Assembly: GCA_017304475.1 (NCBI GenBank)
Contig: JAFKKV010000016.1
Span: 228,478 to 292,477, forward strand
Direction: 5' to 3'
Source: Hyphomicrobiales bacterium
Lineage (GTDB): Bacteria > Pseudomonadota > Alphaproteobacteria > Rhizobiales > Phreatobacteraceae
DNA: 64,000 bases
The notes under the pieces: generated by a model
What the model saw: only the letters and a program-made list of their open reading frames with translations
Told to the model about the DNA's origin: nothing
Database searches by the model: none
Part shown: positions 26,889 through 35,502 of the stretch, piece after piece
Numbering within the stretch: the first letter of the stretch is position 1
Layout: the number at the start of each line of letters is the position of its first letter
Program-made: the position numbers and the translations under genes

Positions 26889-27048
26889 ACCCTCTCCCAA
26901 AGGGAGAGGGTGGCAGCGTCAGCTGCCGGGTGAGGGGCGTAAGCGCCTAGAACGGATGCAAATGCTCGCGCCGCGTGTTGCCCCTCCGGAAATGGACGAC
27001 CCCTCACCCGGCGCCTGACGGCGCCACCCTCTCCCTCTGGGAGAGGGT
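26889..27048. repeat. Family A bipartite palindromic repeat, copy 2
   Basis: Left unit: ACCCTCTCCC-AAA-GGGAGAGGGT then GGCAGC-GTCA-GCTGCC. Right unit, inverted: inner stem GGCGCC with GTCA loop, outer hairpin with CTC loop. It lies between the convergent flotillin and AraC genes. Confidence 0.9.
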
Positions 27049-27072
27049 TTGCGCGCCACTCACCCCCCTGCC

Positions 27073-27981
27073 CTACAATGATTGTTCCAGCACGCCCCGA
27101 TCGATCGCCGCGCCGCGCAGCCGGGCTGCGTCGCGGGCGGGCGGCGCGCCGAACAGCCGGCGATATTCGCGGTTGAACTGCGATGGGCTCTCGTAACCCA
27201 CGGCGAAGCCGATGCTGGCGGCGTCGGCCTCATCGGCCAGCACGCGCAGGCGCGCCTCCTGCAGCCGGATCCGCTTCTGGAACTGCAGCGGGCTCATGGC
27301 CGTCACCGCCTTGAAATGGCGGTGCAGCGAGGACGGGCTCATCCGCGCGATCTCGGCCAGGACCTCGATCCGGAGCGGCCGGTCATAGTGCTGCTTGATC
27401 CAGCCGATGGCGCGGCGGACCTGCGACAGCCGGCTGTCGGCGAGCGCGATCTGGCGCAACGTGGCGCCCTGCTCGCCGCGCATCAGGCGATAGAGGATCT
27501 CCCGCTCGATCAGCGGCGCCAGCATGGCGATGTCGCAGGGCCGGTCGATCAGGCGCACGAGCCGCAGCACGGGGTCGATCAGTTCGGCGGTGACCGGACT
27601 GACCGTAAGCCCCGGGCCGGTGACGGCGCCGGCGGCTTGCTCGGGCATGTCGATCAGCATCGCCGCGAGCATGGCGGGATCGAGCCTGAGCGCCACGGCG
27701 AGATAAGGCGTCGCCGCGCTCGCCTCGGCGATCTCGCCCGATGCCGGCAGATCGACCGAGGCAATGAGATATTTGGCGGCGTCATAATCGAACAGCCGGC
27801 TGCCGAAGGTGACGCGCTTGCGCCCCTGCACGACAAAACAGACCAGCGGCTCATAGAGCCCCTGGGCCGGCGGTGTCGTGACATCCGAACGCATCAGCGA
27901 CAGGCGCGGAATGATCGTCTGGCTGCGCCCGGCCAGGCAATGGCGGGCGACCAGCGCGCGCAATTCATGCAAGGGTTCCAT
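27073..27981 (-). CDS. AraC-family regulator (AraC_N type)
   Basis: A 302-residue regulator starting MEPLHELRALVARHCLAGRS. The N-terminal sensor domain is of the AraC_N type (LYEPLVCFVVQGRKRVTFGS, then FDYDAAKYLIASVDLPASGE). The C-terminal double HTH includes EVLAEIARMSPSSLHRHFKA and ADAASIGFAVGYESPSQFNR followed by EYRRLFGAPP. GGGAG lies before the chosen ATG; the frame extends 27 codons further up. It diverges from an SDR gene across 177 bases, a common pairing in which the AraC protein controls the reductase, often in response to aldehydes or electrophiles. Confidence 0.88.
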   Translation of the reverse strand: MEPLHELRALVARHCLAGRSQTIIPRLSLMRSDVTTPPAQGLYEPLVCFVVQGRKRVTFGSRLFDYDAAKYLIASVDLPASGEIAEASAATPYLAVALRLDPAMLAAMLIDMPEQAAGAVTGPGLTVSPVTAELIDPVLRLVRLIDRPCDIAMLAPLIEREILYRLMRGEQGATLRQIALADSRLSQVRRAIGWIKQHYDRPLRIEVLAEIARMSPSSLHRHFKAVTAMSPLQFQKRIRLQEARLRVLADEADAASIGFAVGYESPSQFNREYRRLFGAPPARDAARLRGAAIDRGVLEQSL

Positions 27982-28158
27982 CGGATCTCCCAAAGGCAGC
28001 GGCCACGCCTGGCGCGCAAGGCCGCCGCTCCCGCAGATCGGTGCTTTGAGAGGATTGTGCAAGAACCCGCCAGCATTCGGCTCACGCCTTGCGCGCGCCC
28101 TCTGGCATTGCCTCCGCCCGGCATCGCGCCGCCGAAGCCGGGCATCAGGGGGCAGACC

Positions 28159-28881
28159 ATGGCAAATACCATCAAGACCGCGCTGGTCACCGGCGCCAAC
28201 AAGGGCATCGGCCGCGAGATCGCCGGACAGCTGGCCGGCCTCGGCTACCGCGTCTGGCTCGGCTGCCGCGACATTCAGCGCGCCGAGACTGCAGCCCGGG
28301 AGATGCGCCAGACCATCGGCGACGTCCGTGTCCTGCGGCTCGACGTCGCCGACGGCGACAGCGTGATGCGCGCTGCCGCGGCGCTCGCCGGCGAAACCCG
28401 CCGGCTCGACGTGCTGGTCAACAATGCCGGCATCGCGCTAGACGCCCAATTGCCGCCGAGCGCCGTCGACATGGCGCTGCTCAAGTCGACCTACGAGGTC
28501 AATGTGTTCGGCCCGGTGCGGGTCACCCAGGCCTTCCTGCCGCTGCTGCGCGCCGCGCCTGCGGCCCGCATCGTGATGATGAGCAGCGGCGCCGGCGCGC
28601 TCGCCAAGCTGTCCGACCCGTCCTTCGCCACCAACCTGCTGGCCTATAGCTCATCCAAGACGGCGTTGAACGCGGTCACCCTGGCTTTCGCCAGGGAGTT
28701 CCGCAACACGCCGATCAAGATCAATGCCGCCAATCCGGGCCATGTCGCGACCGACCTCAACGGCCATGCCGGCCCGCTGAGCGTCGCCGAGGGCGCGGCC
28801 GTCGCCATCAGGCTGGCGACGCTCGGCGCCGACGGCCCGACCGGCGGCTTCTTCAATGCCGCAGGGCCGGAGCCGTGGTGA
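28159..28881 (+). CDS. Short-chain dehydrogenase/reductase
   Basis: A 240-residue classical SDR of the carbonyl-reductase-like group. It shows TGANKGIG (11-18, NADP(H) loop), NNAG (88-91), the catalytic Ser142 (IVMMSSGAG), and YSSSK with Tyr163 and Lys167. KGIGRE in place of the bacterial xGIGxA and SKTALNAVTLAFAREF after the active site match plant/animal-like carbonyl reductases. It reduces a small carbonyl compound with NADPH; the substrate is unknown. Diverges from the AraC regulator. Confidence 0.9.
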   Translation: MANTIKTALVTGANKGIGREIAGQLAGLGYRVWLGCRDIQRAETAAREMRQTIGDVRVLRLDVADGDSVMRAAAALAGETRRLDVLVNNAGIALDAQLPPSAVDMALLKSTYEVNVFGPVRVTQAFLPLLRAAPAARIVMMSSGAGALAKLSDPSFATNLLAYSSSKTALNAVTLAFAREFRNTPIKINAANPGHVATDLNGHAGPLSVAEGAAVAIRLATLGADGPTGGFFNAAGPEPW

Positions 28882-29024
28882 GTGGGGCGTGGCGATTGGG
28901 ACATGCGCGAGCAGGTCGATTCCATTCGGCCTGACCACGACTTGTTTCGGCCGAAGATATGCGCGGCTCCGCTGGCCATGACGGGGCGGCTCTGTTCAAG
29001 CCCTCACCCGGCGCGCTCATCGCT

Positions 29025-29684
29025 TCATGCCCCATTCGCCGGACGGCGGCCGCGCAGGCTCCCGCGAACGGTGCCTGCAATGGCCGGCACGAGCACCGCC
29101 ACGACGATCGCCACGGCCAGCCATTGCGCCTCGCGGACGATCAGCCCGCACAGCAGGAGGCCGGCGCCGCCGAGCATCATCAAGATGCCGGTCAGCCGCT
29201 GCGTGGCGCGCCAGTCGGCCGGGTCGGCGCTCATCCAGGGCAGGCGCATGCCCGCCAGCCGGTTGGGCTGGGTCTTCGGCAGCACATTGCCCAGCAGGAT
29301 CAGCATGACGCCAATGCCCACGCTGATGATGCGCACCATCAGGTCGGGATAACCGGCCCCGATCAGCACGATGCCGGCCTGGATCGCCAGGGCGAGCCCC
29401 GAAATGGCGGGAATGACGACGGCCAGCACATGCTTGCCGCCGGCCAGGTGCTCAGGTGGCGCGAAGCGGCCGACAAGGCCGAAGATCGCCGCGTTGACGA
29501 TGACCATGGCGGGCGCGACGGCCAGCGCGGCGCTCCGCGGCCAGAACGCGTCGGGCCGGCCGTTCAGCCCCCAATGCACCGGCAGGACGGCGTCGGCCGG
29601 CACCAGGGCATGACCGGCGAAGGTCACCAGCGCCAGCGCGGCCCAGAGCACGAGGTTGAAGCGCGAGAACAGCATTCGGCTCAT
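29025..29684 (-). CDS. SdpI/DUF1648-family membrane protein
   Basis: A 219-residue protein with about six helices. The DUF1648 part contains ALVPADAVLPVHWGLNGRPD; the SdpI-like part has KTQPNRLAGMRLPWMSADPA, then WRATQRLTGILMMLGGAGLL. In Bacillus subtilis SdpI gives immunity to the SdpC toxin and sequesters the repressor SdpR. Here the gene overlaps an SdpR-like ArsR gene by four bases (ATGA), the same gene order. No toxin gene (sdpABC) is nearby, so immunity to a foreign toxin or an unrelated membrane-sensing role is possible. Confidence 0.87.
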   Translation of the reverse strand: MSRMLFSRFNLVLWAALALVTFAGHALVPADAVLPVHWGLNGRPDAFWPRSAALAVAPAMVIVNAAIFGLVGRFAPPEHLAGGKHVLAVVIPAISGLALAIQAGIVLIGAGYPDLMVRIISVGIGVMLILLGNVLPKTQPNRLAGMRLPWMSADPADWRATQRLTGILMMLGGAGLLLCGLIVREAQWLAVAIVVAVLVPAIAGTVRGSLRGRRPANGA

Positions 29685-29950
29685 TGATCCTGATCCTTGA
29701 GGCTGAGAAGCCCGGCCAGGGCCTCTTCGAGAATGGAGGCGCTGAGGTGATAGATCAGGCTCGTCCCCTGCCGCTCGACGACCACCAGCTCCGCCTGCTT
29801 CAGCTTGTTGAAATGAACCGACAATGTCGGCTTGCTCAGATCGAAGTGACCGGCGAGATCGCCGGCGCTCATCGGACCGGCCTTGAGCAAGGCCAGCACC
29901 TTGCGCCGGACCGGATGCGACAAGGCCTCGAAAACCGCGTTGATGCCCAT
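29681..29950 (-). CDS. ArsR-family repressor, SdpR-like
   Basis: An 89-residue winged-helix autorepressor: NAVFEALSHPVRRKVLALLK, then AGDLAGHFDLSKPTLSVHFN as the recognition helix, and VVVERQGTSLIYHLS as the wing. There are no metal-binding cysteines. It is followed by the SdpI-like gene with a four-base overlap. Upstream lie two CTCTA(A/T)TTAG boxes 16 bases apart, a probable own operator. By analogy the membrane partner may sequester this repressor when it binds its ligand. Confidence 0.88.
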   Translation of the reverse strand: MGINAVFEALSHPVRRKVLALLKAGPMSAGDLAGHFDLSKPTLSVHFNKLKQAELVVVERQGTSLIYHLSASILEEALAGLLSLKDQDQ

Positions 29951-29976
29951 GGATCCCCGACCAGCGCTGGTGATAT

Positions 29977-30004
29977 CTCTATTTAGCCACTTCTCTAATT
30001 AGAG
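29977..30004. promoter_or_regulatory. Operator-like repeats before the sdpR-like gene
   Basis: CTCTATTTAG (29977-29986) and CTCTAATTAG (29993-30002) are direct repeats at 16-base spacing; the second sits in the perfect 12-bp palindrome CTCTAATTAGAG. The spacing equals that of the TTATATAA pair before the other short ArsR gene. Confidence 0.5.
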
Positions 30005-30151
30005 TCACGACGAAATTTTCAAGCCAGACTGGACCGGCCCCTTGATGGCCGTTCCATGACCTCAGACGTCATCGACCCCGTTCCCTCGAACCGCGATGGT
30101 GTCGCCACGAACCGGCCGCCCCGGCCCGGTCATCGCCCGAGGAAGACCAGC

Positions 30152-30475
30152 ATGTCCGCCTATGCCATCGCCCGCCTGCGCAATGTCCGGATGGGTGCAG
30201 AGATCGTCGAATACCTCCAGCGGATCGATGCGACGCTGGCGCCGTTCGGCGGCCGGTTCATCATCCATGGCGGCAAGGTCGAGCTGCTCGAAGGCCAGTG
30301 GTCCGGCGATCTCATCGTCATCAGCTTCCCCGATGGACCGAGCGCGCGCGCCTGGTACGCCTCGCCGGCCTATCAGGACATCCTGGCGCTGCGCACCGGC
30401 AATTCCGAAGGCGACACCATCCTGATCGACGGCGTCTCGGACGACCATCGGGCGACCGACGTCCTGGCCGGCTGA
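30152..30475 (+). CDS. DUF1330 domain protein
   Basis: A 107-residue ferredoxin-like dimeric barrel protein: MSAYAIARLRNVRMGAEIVE, YLQRIDATLAPFGGRFIIHG, GDLIVISFPDGPSARAWYAS and PAYQDILALR are the standard DUF1330 blocks, related to the ABM/EthD superfamily. No enzymatic function is established for the family. AGGA precedes the ATG. The frame extends upstream without protein-like content. Single gene; it diverges from the sdpR-like gene. Confidence 0.88.
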   Translation: MSAYAIARLRNVRMGAEIVEYLQRIDATLAPFGGRFIIHGGKVELLEGQWSGDLIVISFPDGPSARAWYASPAYQDILALRTGNSEGDTILIDGVSDDHRATDVLAG

Positions 30476-30586
30476 CGCCCCCGGCGCCTGGCTCAACGAA
30501 ATGTTGAGGCAGCCTCGCGCAATTCCGTATTCTCTTTGCTGTCCCCCTCCGGCAACTTCGCCACGCGGCGTGTCGGGGGACCTATC

Positions 30587-31897
30587 TTGGGTGCATTTTC
30601 ATTGACCGGCGGCCTGCTGCTGCCGGCCTTGGTGACGGCCGCGGCGATCCTGCTATGGGCGGCCGCCCTGCTGCCGGAATTCCTCACCGCGCTCTTGTTC
30701 TTCACCGCCGCCATGGTGCTGCACCTCGCGCCGGCCGACACAGTGTTCTCCGGCTTCCAGTCGCCGGCGTTCTGGCTGGTGCTGAGCGGTTTCGTGCTGG
30801 GCGTCGCCATTCGCAAGGTCGGATTGGCCGAGCGCTGCGCGCGGCTGCTCGCGGCCCGCCTCACCGGCACGTGGTGGCGCATGGTGTCGGGCGTCGTCGC
30901 CATGACCTATGGCCTCGCCTTCGTCATGCCCTCCAATATGGGCCGCATCGCGCTGCTGATGCCGATCGTCATGGCGCTGGCCGACCAGGCGGGCCTCGGC
31001 AAGACCAGCCGCGGCCGCATGGGCCTGGCGCTCGCCGTCGGCTTCGGCACTTTCCAGCTGTCAGCCAGCATCCTGCCGGCCAATGTGCCGAACCTGGTGA
31101 TGTCGGGTGCCGCCGAGACCGCCTTTGGCGTCCATTTCGGCTACCTGCCTTATCTCCTGTTGCACGCGCCGCTGCTCGGCCTCGCCAAGGGCGCGGCGCT
31201 GGCCGGCCTGATCGCGCTGATGTTTCCGGCCACGCCCACGCCTGCCGCCGCCGCACCGGCCGCCACGCCGCTCAGCCCGGCCGAACGTCGCCTCGGCCTG
31301 CTGCTCGCCGTCACGCTGGCGCTGTGGGCGACCGATTCCCTGCACGGCATCCAGCCGGCCTGGGTCGGGCTCGCCGCCGCCTGCTTCTGCCTGCTGCCGC
31401 GCGTCGGTTTCGTCACCGGCGACGAATTCGCCAGCGGCGTCAATATCCGCACCTGCATCTATGTCGCGGCGATCCTGGGGCTGGCCGCCGTGGTGACCCA
31501 GACCGGGCTCGGCGACACGCTCGGCCGCGCGGTCATCGCTTGGCTGCCGCTCGATCCGGCCCGGCCGGCGCAAAGCTTCGCCTCGCTGGTCGGCCTCACC
31601 GCGCTGATGAATTTCGTGGTCACCGCCAATGGCGTGCCGGCCCTGTTCACGCCGCTGGCGCGCATGCTGGCTGATGCCACCGGCCTGCCGCTGTCGACTG
31701 TGCTGATGACCCAGGTGATCGGTTACGCGACGCCGCTGATGCCCTATCAGGCCGCCCCCATCGTGGTCGCCATGGCCATGGCGGACGTGCCGGCGCGCGA
31801 AGGCCTGAAGCTTTGCCTGGCGCTCGCGGCCGTCACCTTCCTGGTCCTGCTGCCGCTCGACTATGGCTGGTTCCGACTCACCGGCTGGCTCGGCTAG
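30587..31897 (+). CDS. SLC13-family (DASS-like) anion permease
   Basis: A 436-residue transporter with about 11 helices. It shows FSGFQSPAFWLVLSGFVLGV, the conserved SNMGRIALLMPIVMALADQA region, and near the end NFVVTANGVPALFTPLARML followed by TQVIGYATPLMPYQAAPIVV, a pattern of the divalent anion:Na+ symporter / CitT-like group, which imports di- or tricarboxylates, sulfate or similar anions. The chosen start is a TTG (30587) because GGGGGA stands six bases before it; a TTG 17 codons further up has no ribosome site. Substrate unknown. Confidence 0.82.
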   Translation: MGAFSLTGGLLLPALVTAAAILLWAAALLPEFLTALLFFTAAMVLHLAPADTVFSGFQSPAFWLVLSGFVLGVAIRKVGLAERCARLLAARLTGTWWRMVSGVVAMTYGLAFVMPSNMGRIALLMPIVMALADQAGLGKTSRGRMGLALAVGFGTFQLSASILPANVPNLVMSGAAETAFGVHFGYLPYLLLHAPLLGLAKGAALAGLIALMFPATPTPAAAAPAATPLSPAERRLGLLLAVTLALWATDSLHGIQPAWVGLAAACFCLLPRVGFVTGDEFASGVNIRTCIYVAAILGLAAVVTQTGLGDTLGRAVIAWLPLDPARPAQSFASLVGLTALMNFVVTANGVPALFTPLARMLADATGLPLSTVLMTQVIGYATPLMPYQAAPIVVAMAMADVPAREGLKLCLALAAVTFLVLLPLDYGWFRLTGWLG

Positions 31898-31975
31898 TAG
31901 CGCCGGCCCGGCGCACCGGGAACGATCGGCCGGCCGCCGCGTTGCCCTGCTGCATCGGCAGCCGGAGGAGAGCGC

Positions 31976-32278
31976 ATGATCGATCGCCGCAGCCTGGTTT
32001 TCGGGATCATCACAGCCGCCGTGGCGGGCCCGGCATTCGCGCAGGTGCCGCCCGCCCAGCGCGACGGCGGCCATGGCGGCGCCAGTTCGGCCGGCGGCGC
32101 CATGGGCGGCGGCATGAGCCGCGACGACGAGATCGCGCAAGGCGTCGAGGCCGGCGCCGACGGGCCGACCCGGCCGCGGCGATCCCGCCGGCCAGCCGCC
32201 AATCGACCGAGGCGCCCTGCCCGGCGCGGGCAACGCCGGCGGCAAAGCCGCCCGATGCGTGAGCGCCGCGCATCATGA
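31976..32278 (+). CDS. Small secreted low-complexity protein (possible frameshift)
   Basis: A 100-residue product: signal peptide MIDRRSLVFGIITAAVAGPA ending in FAQ, then a Gly/Ala-rich stretch (GGHGGASSAGGAMGGGMS) and the acidic RDDEIAQGVEAGADG. After about residue 64 the sequence turns Arg-rich (RPRRSRRPAANRPRR) in a way unusual for an exported protein. Another frame then reads ADPAAAIPPASRQSTEAPC and on to KPPDA before a stop at about 32262, so a single-base indel is possible. GGAGGAG before the ATG is strong, and the stop overlaps the next start (ATGA). No family recognised. Confidence 0.55.
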   Translation: MIDRRSLVFGIITAAVAGPAFAQVPPAQRDGGHGGASSAGGAMGGGMSRDDEIAQGVEAGADGPTRPRRSRRPAANRPRRPARRGQRRRQSRPMRERRAS

Positions 32279-32547
32279 GCCGCGGCAAGCAGGCCAACCC
32301 GTTCGGGTCGTGGTTCAACCTGGCGATGCTCGCCGCCGAGTCGCAGCAGGTCATCGGCCTGCGCATGATCAGGCTCGCTTTCGGCGGCCCTCGCGCCGAT
32401 GCCGAATCGCGGCGGATGGTCAGCGAGAAAGTCGCCGCGGCGACCGAGGCTGCCGGACAGCTGATGCTAGGCGCCTCGCCCGACAGCATCGTCCAAGGCT
32501 ACCGCACCAAGGTGCGGGCCAATGCGCGACGGCTGCAAAAAGGCTGA
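32275..32547 (+). CDS. Hypothetical protein, phasin-like helical
   Basis: A 90-residue, mainly helical cytoplasmic protein: NPFGSWFNLAMLAAESQQVI, GLRMIRLAFGGPRADAESRR, MVSEKVAAATEAAGQLMLGA and GYRTKVRANARRLQKG. The amphipathic helices and the W-N-L-A-M-L-A pattern recall small phasin-like proteins of Alphaproteobacteria, but no firm family is recognised. Its start overlaps the stop of the preceding secreted-protein gene by four bases, suggesting coupled translation. Confidence 0.65.
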   Translation: MSRGKQANPFGSWFNLAMLAAESQQVIGLRMIRLAFGGPRADAESRRMVSEKVAAATEAAGQLMLGASPDSIVQGYRTKVRANARRLQKG

Positions 32548-32567
32548 GCGGAATAGCGGCGCGTCGG

Positions 32568-33194
32568 TTAGGCGCCGCGCCGCCGGAGCCGGTGCCACAA
32601 CACGAAGCCGATCCCGAGCACGCCGAGCCCGACAATGATGACGTCAGCCTGGTGGAAGATCGCCTTGACCGTCGGATTGGTGTTCCATTCGGCGCCGAGC
32701 CGGGCGCCGACATAACCGAGCGCGTAGCACCAGATCCATGAGCCGACGAACGTATAGATCTGGAAGCGCCAGACATTCATCCGGGCAATGCCGGCAGGCA
32801 GCGCGATGAAGGTGCGCACGACCGGCAGCAGGCGGCAGACGAAGACGGTGACCGAGCCATAGCGGGCGAAAAAGCGCTCGGCCATATCAATATCGGCCGA
32901 GGACAGCAGGACGTAGCGCCCCCAGCGCTCCACCGCCGGCCGACCGCCGCGCGCGCCGACCGCATAGGCGACCGTCGAGCCGAGATTGCAGCCGATGGCC
33001 CCCGCGGTGGCGATGCCGAACAGCGTCAGTTCACCCGTCGAGACGAGATAGCCGGCGAACGGCATGATGATCTCGGACGGCAAGGGAATGCAGGCCGATT
33101 CGATCGCCATCAGCAGCGCGACGCCGGCATAACCCATGGCCGAAATGGCCGCGACGGTGCCCTTGGCGAGGAATTCGATGATCTGATTCAGCAT
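32568..33194 (-). CDS. DedA-family membrane protein
   Basis: A 208-residue inner-membrane protein of the DedA/VTT superfamily (undecaprenyl-phosphate or lipid flippases and membrane homeostasis). It shows ESACIPLPSEIIMPFAGYLV (about residues 33-52), GAIGCNLGSTVAYAVGARGG, FARYGSVTVFVCRLLPVVRT and FIALPAGIARMNVWRFQIYT, the re-entrant and conserved arginine/proline regions of the family. Single gene, convergent with the preceding hypothetical gene. Confidence 0.92.
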   Translation of the reverse strand: MLNQIIEFLAKGTVAAISAMGYAGVALLMAIESACIPLPSEIIMPFAGYLVSTGELTLFGIATAGAIGCNLGSTVAYAVGARGGRPAVERWGRYVLLSSADIDMAERFFARYGSVTVFVCRLLPVVRTFIALPAGIARMNVWRFQIYTFVGSWIWCYALGYVGARLGAEWNTNPTVKAIFHQADVIIVGLGVLGIGFVLWHRLRRRGA

Positions 33195-33371
33195 GGACGG
33201 GGACGTCTCTCGTGCAAGGGCGACGGGCCATCGGGGACGGCGCGCATGCGGACCCGGCCGACGAAGGCGACGCCCCGGCTGACGGCCGGCACGCGGGCGC
33301 GCTGAAAAAGCCCACCTTCGGCCGTCAGGTCAAGAGCGTGGCGCCAAGAGTGTGAACCAATAGCCCGCCGG

Positions 33372-33749
33372 TCAGGCCGGCCGATCGAGCACGGGCGTGC
33401 CCATCTTGAACCAGGCCTTGGCGATCCGGCCGCCCTCGACCTCGTAGATCGCGATGACGTCGACCTGACCCCGTCCTTCGGGAAAATTGCGGGTGACCAC
33501 CTCGCGGTCGACCACCATGCTGCCGACCGACAAGCGGCTCACCAGCCGGCCGAACAGATCCGGCTCCTGGAACCGGGCGACATGGCGCGCACGGATGTCA
33601 GCGGCACCCTCAGCCAGCAAGGTCGCGGGATGGGCGAAGAGCTGGGCGTCGTCGTGCCAGCAGGCCATGAAGGCCTCGATATCCCTAGCATTATAGGCAT
33701 CGAGCTGGCGGGCGACGACGGTTTCGGCATCGGGCGTTGCGGCGGCCAT
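33372..33749 (-). CDS. SnoaL/NTF2-like protein
   Basis: A 125-residue alpha+beta cone-shaped protein: VVARQLDAYNARDIEAFMAC then WHDDAQLFAHPATLLAEGAA and DIRARHVARF at the front; TRNFPEGRGQVDVIAIYEVE and GGRIAKAWFKMG at the end. This is the steroid-isomerase-like / SnoaL_2 pattern. The family includes isomerases, dehydratases and ligand-binding proteins; no activity can be assigned. Divergent from the DUF4304 gene. Confidence 0.87.
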   Translation of the reverse strand: MAAATPDAETVVARQLDAYNARDIEAFMACWHDDAQLFAHPATLLAEGAADIRARHVARFQEPDLFGRLVSRLSVGSMVVDREVVTRNFPEGRGQVDVIAIYEVEGGRIAKAWFKMGTPVLDRPA

Positions 33750-33878
33750 GGCATGTCCTGGGTCGAGCGAGGCGCCACCATAGGCGAGGCCGCGCGGGCC
33801 GCAATGATGAGCGGCCATCATGCGGACATCCGGCTGCGGCATAAGGACGGGTGCGGAACCGTTGCCGGTCGAGGGCCC

Positions 33879-34553
33879 ATGTCGAGATCGCCTTTCGCAG
33901 CGCAACTGGACATGGTGCAAGCGACGCTCGCCGGCTTGCTGAAATCCGCGGGCTTTTCGCGCCATGGCCGCAGCTTCAACCGCCGGACCGAAGATGGCCT
34001 CGTCCAGGTGGTCAACCTGGAGACCGGCCGGCCGGCACTCGGCACAGTGCCGCCCCTGCCACCGGATCTCGCGCATCTCGCCCGCGACCTGTCGGGCCGC
34101 TTCACCATCAATCTCGGCGTCCATGTGAAGGAGATCTGGGACAACGACAATGCCGTGCCGCCCGGAACCATTATCCAGGACCAGCATTGCCAGATCCGGA
34201 CCCGGCTCGCCGAGCTCTACCGGCTGCCGGACGCCTGGTGGCCGCTGGATCAGCCGCCCCATGTGCTGGCCCTCGACATCGGCCGGCGGATGAGCGCCAT
34301 GGGCCTGCCCTTCCTCGACCGTTTCGGCACCCGCGCGGCGATCATCCGCGGCTGGGTGGCCTTCAACGACGACGAACTCCTGCTGTCGAGCCGGGCCCGG
34401 GTCGATGTCGCACTGCTGCTCGCCATGCGCGGCGAGACGGCCGGGGCGACCCGGCTGCTCGGCGAACAGGCCAAGGCGACGCCGCTCAGGGGTCATGCCG
34501 ACTATGTCCGCGCGCTCGCCCGCAAGCTCGGGCTCGGCGAGCTGCCGGAGTGA
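33879..34553 (+). CDS. DUF4304 domain protein
   Basis: A 224-residue cytoplasmic protein: AGLLKSAGFSRHGRSFNRRT followed by EDGLVQVVNLETGR and FTINLGVHVKEIWDN are typical of DUF4304. The second half carries the TPR-like end LLLAMRGETAGATRLLGEQA. Members are often found near polymorphic toxin or immunity genes, but nothing of that sort adjoins here. GAGGG precedes the ATG. The longer upstream frame overlaps the divergent SnoaL gene and was not used. Function unknown. Confidence 0.8.
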   Translation: MSRSPFAAQLDMVQATLAGLLKSAGFSRHGRSFNRRTEDGLVQVVNLETGRPALGTVPPLPPDLAHLARDLSGRFTINLGVHVKEIWDNDNAVPPGTIIQDQHCQIRTRLAELYRLPDAWWPLDQPPHVLALDIGRRMSAMGLPFLDRFGTRAAIIRGWVAFNDDELLLSSRARVDVALLLAMRGETAGATRLLGEQAKATPLRGHADYVRALARKLGLGELPE

Positions 34554-34603
34554 GGTTTTGAGGAGGGTGCGAGGCTACCGCGAGCAAAAGCGCTTCTGAA
34601 TCA

Positions 34604-34785
34604 ACCCTCTCCCATAGGGAGAGGGTGGCAGCGTCAGCTGCCGGGTGAGGGGCGTGACCGCTCAGAATGTGGCTCGGAGCACACTATTCGACGGCAGCCC
34701 GGCTCGCCCGAGAAGCCCTCATCCTGAAATGGACGACCCCTCACCCGGCGCCTGACGGCGCCACCCTCTCCCTATGGGAGAGGGT
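34604..34785. repeat. Family A bipartite palindromic repeat, copy 3
   Basis: Outer hairpins ACCCTCTCCC-ATA-GGGAGAGGGT and its inverse with TAT loop; inner stems GGCAGC/GCTGCC on the left and GGCGCC/GGCGCC on the right, all with GTCA loops. It lies between convergent DUF4304 and DUF2867 genes. Confidence 0.9.
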
Positions 34786-34835
34786 TGATTCATCTGTGCA
34801 TTTCCGAAGAAGACCGAACTGGAATACCGCCCCGC

Positions 34836-35321
34836 CTACCCCCTGATCGGCTCGGCGGCCTGCGCCACCATGGTCCGCACGATCACCCGGTGGAACGGCA
34901 ATATCGCCGCGAGATAGGCCCGGCCGAGCAGGTTGTGGGTGAGCACCAGGGTGGTCGCGGTGACGCGCCGGCGGCCGACGGCTTCCGACACGTCGACGAT
35001 CACCCGGAAATCCAGGTGCTTGTCGTCGAAACCGGCGACCAGCCGCTCCGGCGTCTGGCTGAGCACCGGGAAGATGCCGATCATGCTGGAGGCATCGGCC
35101 GGCGGCGGGGCGGCCGTCTTGAGCCCAAACGGCGCGACGATCAGATTGCGCAGGGCCAGCAGGCCGGTGACCCAGCCCGGCGAGTGCGTGAACATCCGCT
35201 CGGCGGCGGTGCGCGCGTCGATCGCCGCATCGTCGACCAGCGCGCTGAAGGCATCGGCGAATTGTGCACCGGCCAGGAACCGGGCGGTGTCGACCGCGGG
35301 CCGTACCGCCTGGACCATCAT
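34836..35321 (-). CDS. DUF2867 domain protein
   Basis: A 161-residue protein of the DUF2867 family: DTARFLAGAQFADAFSALVD, SPGWVTGLLALRNLIVAPFG, then DDKHLDFRVIVDVSEAVGRR and LGRAYLAAILPFHRVIVRTM. The fold resembles START-like ligand-binding proteins. The start MMVQAVRPAVDTARF was chosen. No function known; convergent neighbours, own transcript. Confidence 0.85.
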   Translation of the reverse strand: MMVQAVRPAVDTARFLAGAQFADAFSALVDDAAIDARTAAERMFTHSPGWVTGLLALRNLIVAPFGLKTAAPPPADASSMIGIFPVLSQTPERLVAGFDDKHLDFRVIVDVSEAVGRRRVTATTLVLTHNLLGRAYLAAILPFHRVIVRTMVAQAAEPIRG

Positions 35322-35502
35322 GATTGAGACCCTTGCGCCAGAGGTGTGTTTCCACGGCACTGGAATAACAGGCAGGTCCCTGCCGGGCCAAGGTGGGCCG
35401 TTGTCGCAGGCACGGCACCGGCTTGGCCGCCAGCCGTCCGGCGGCTAGACTTGGCGTCAGCCGGACGGCGGCATTGGCGCCGGAGCGGCGGGATGGCTGG
35501 TC

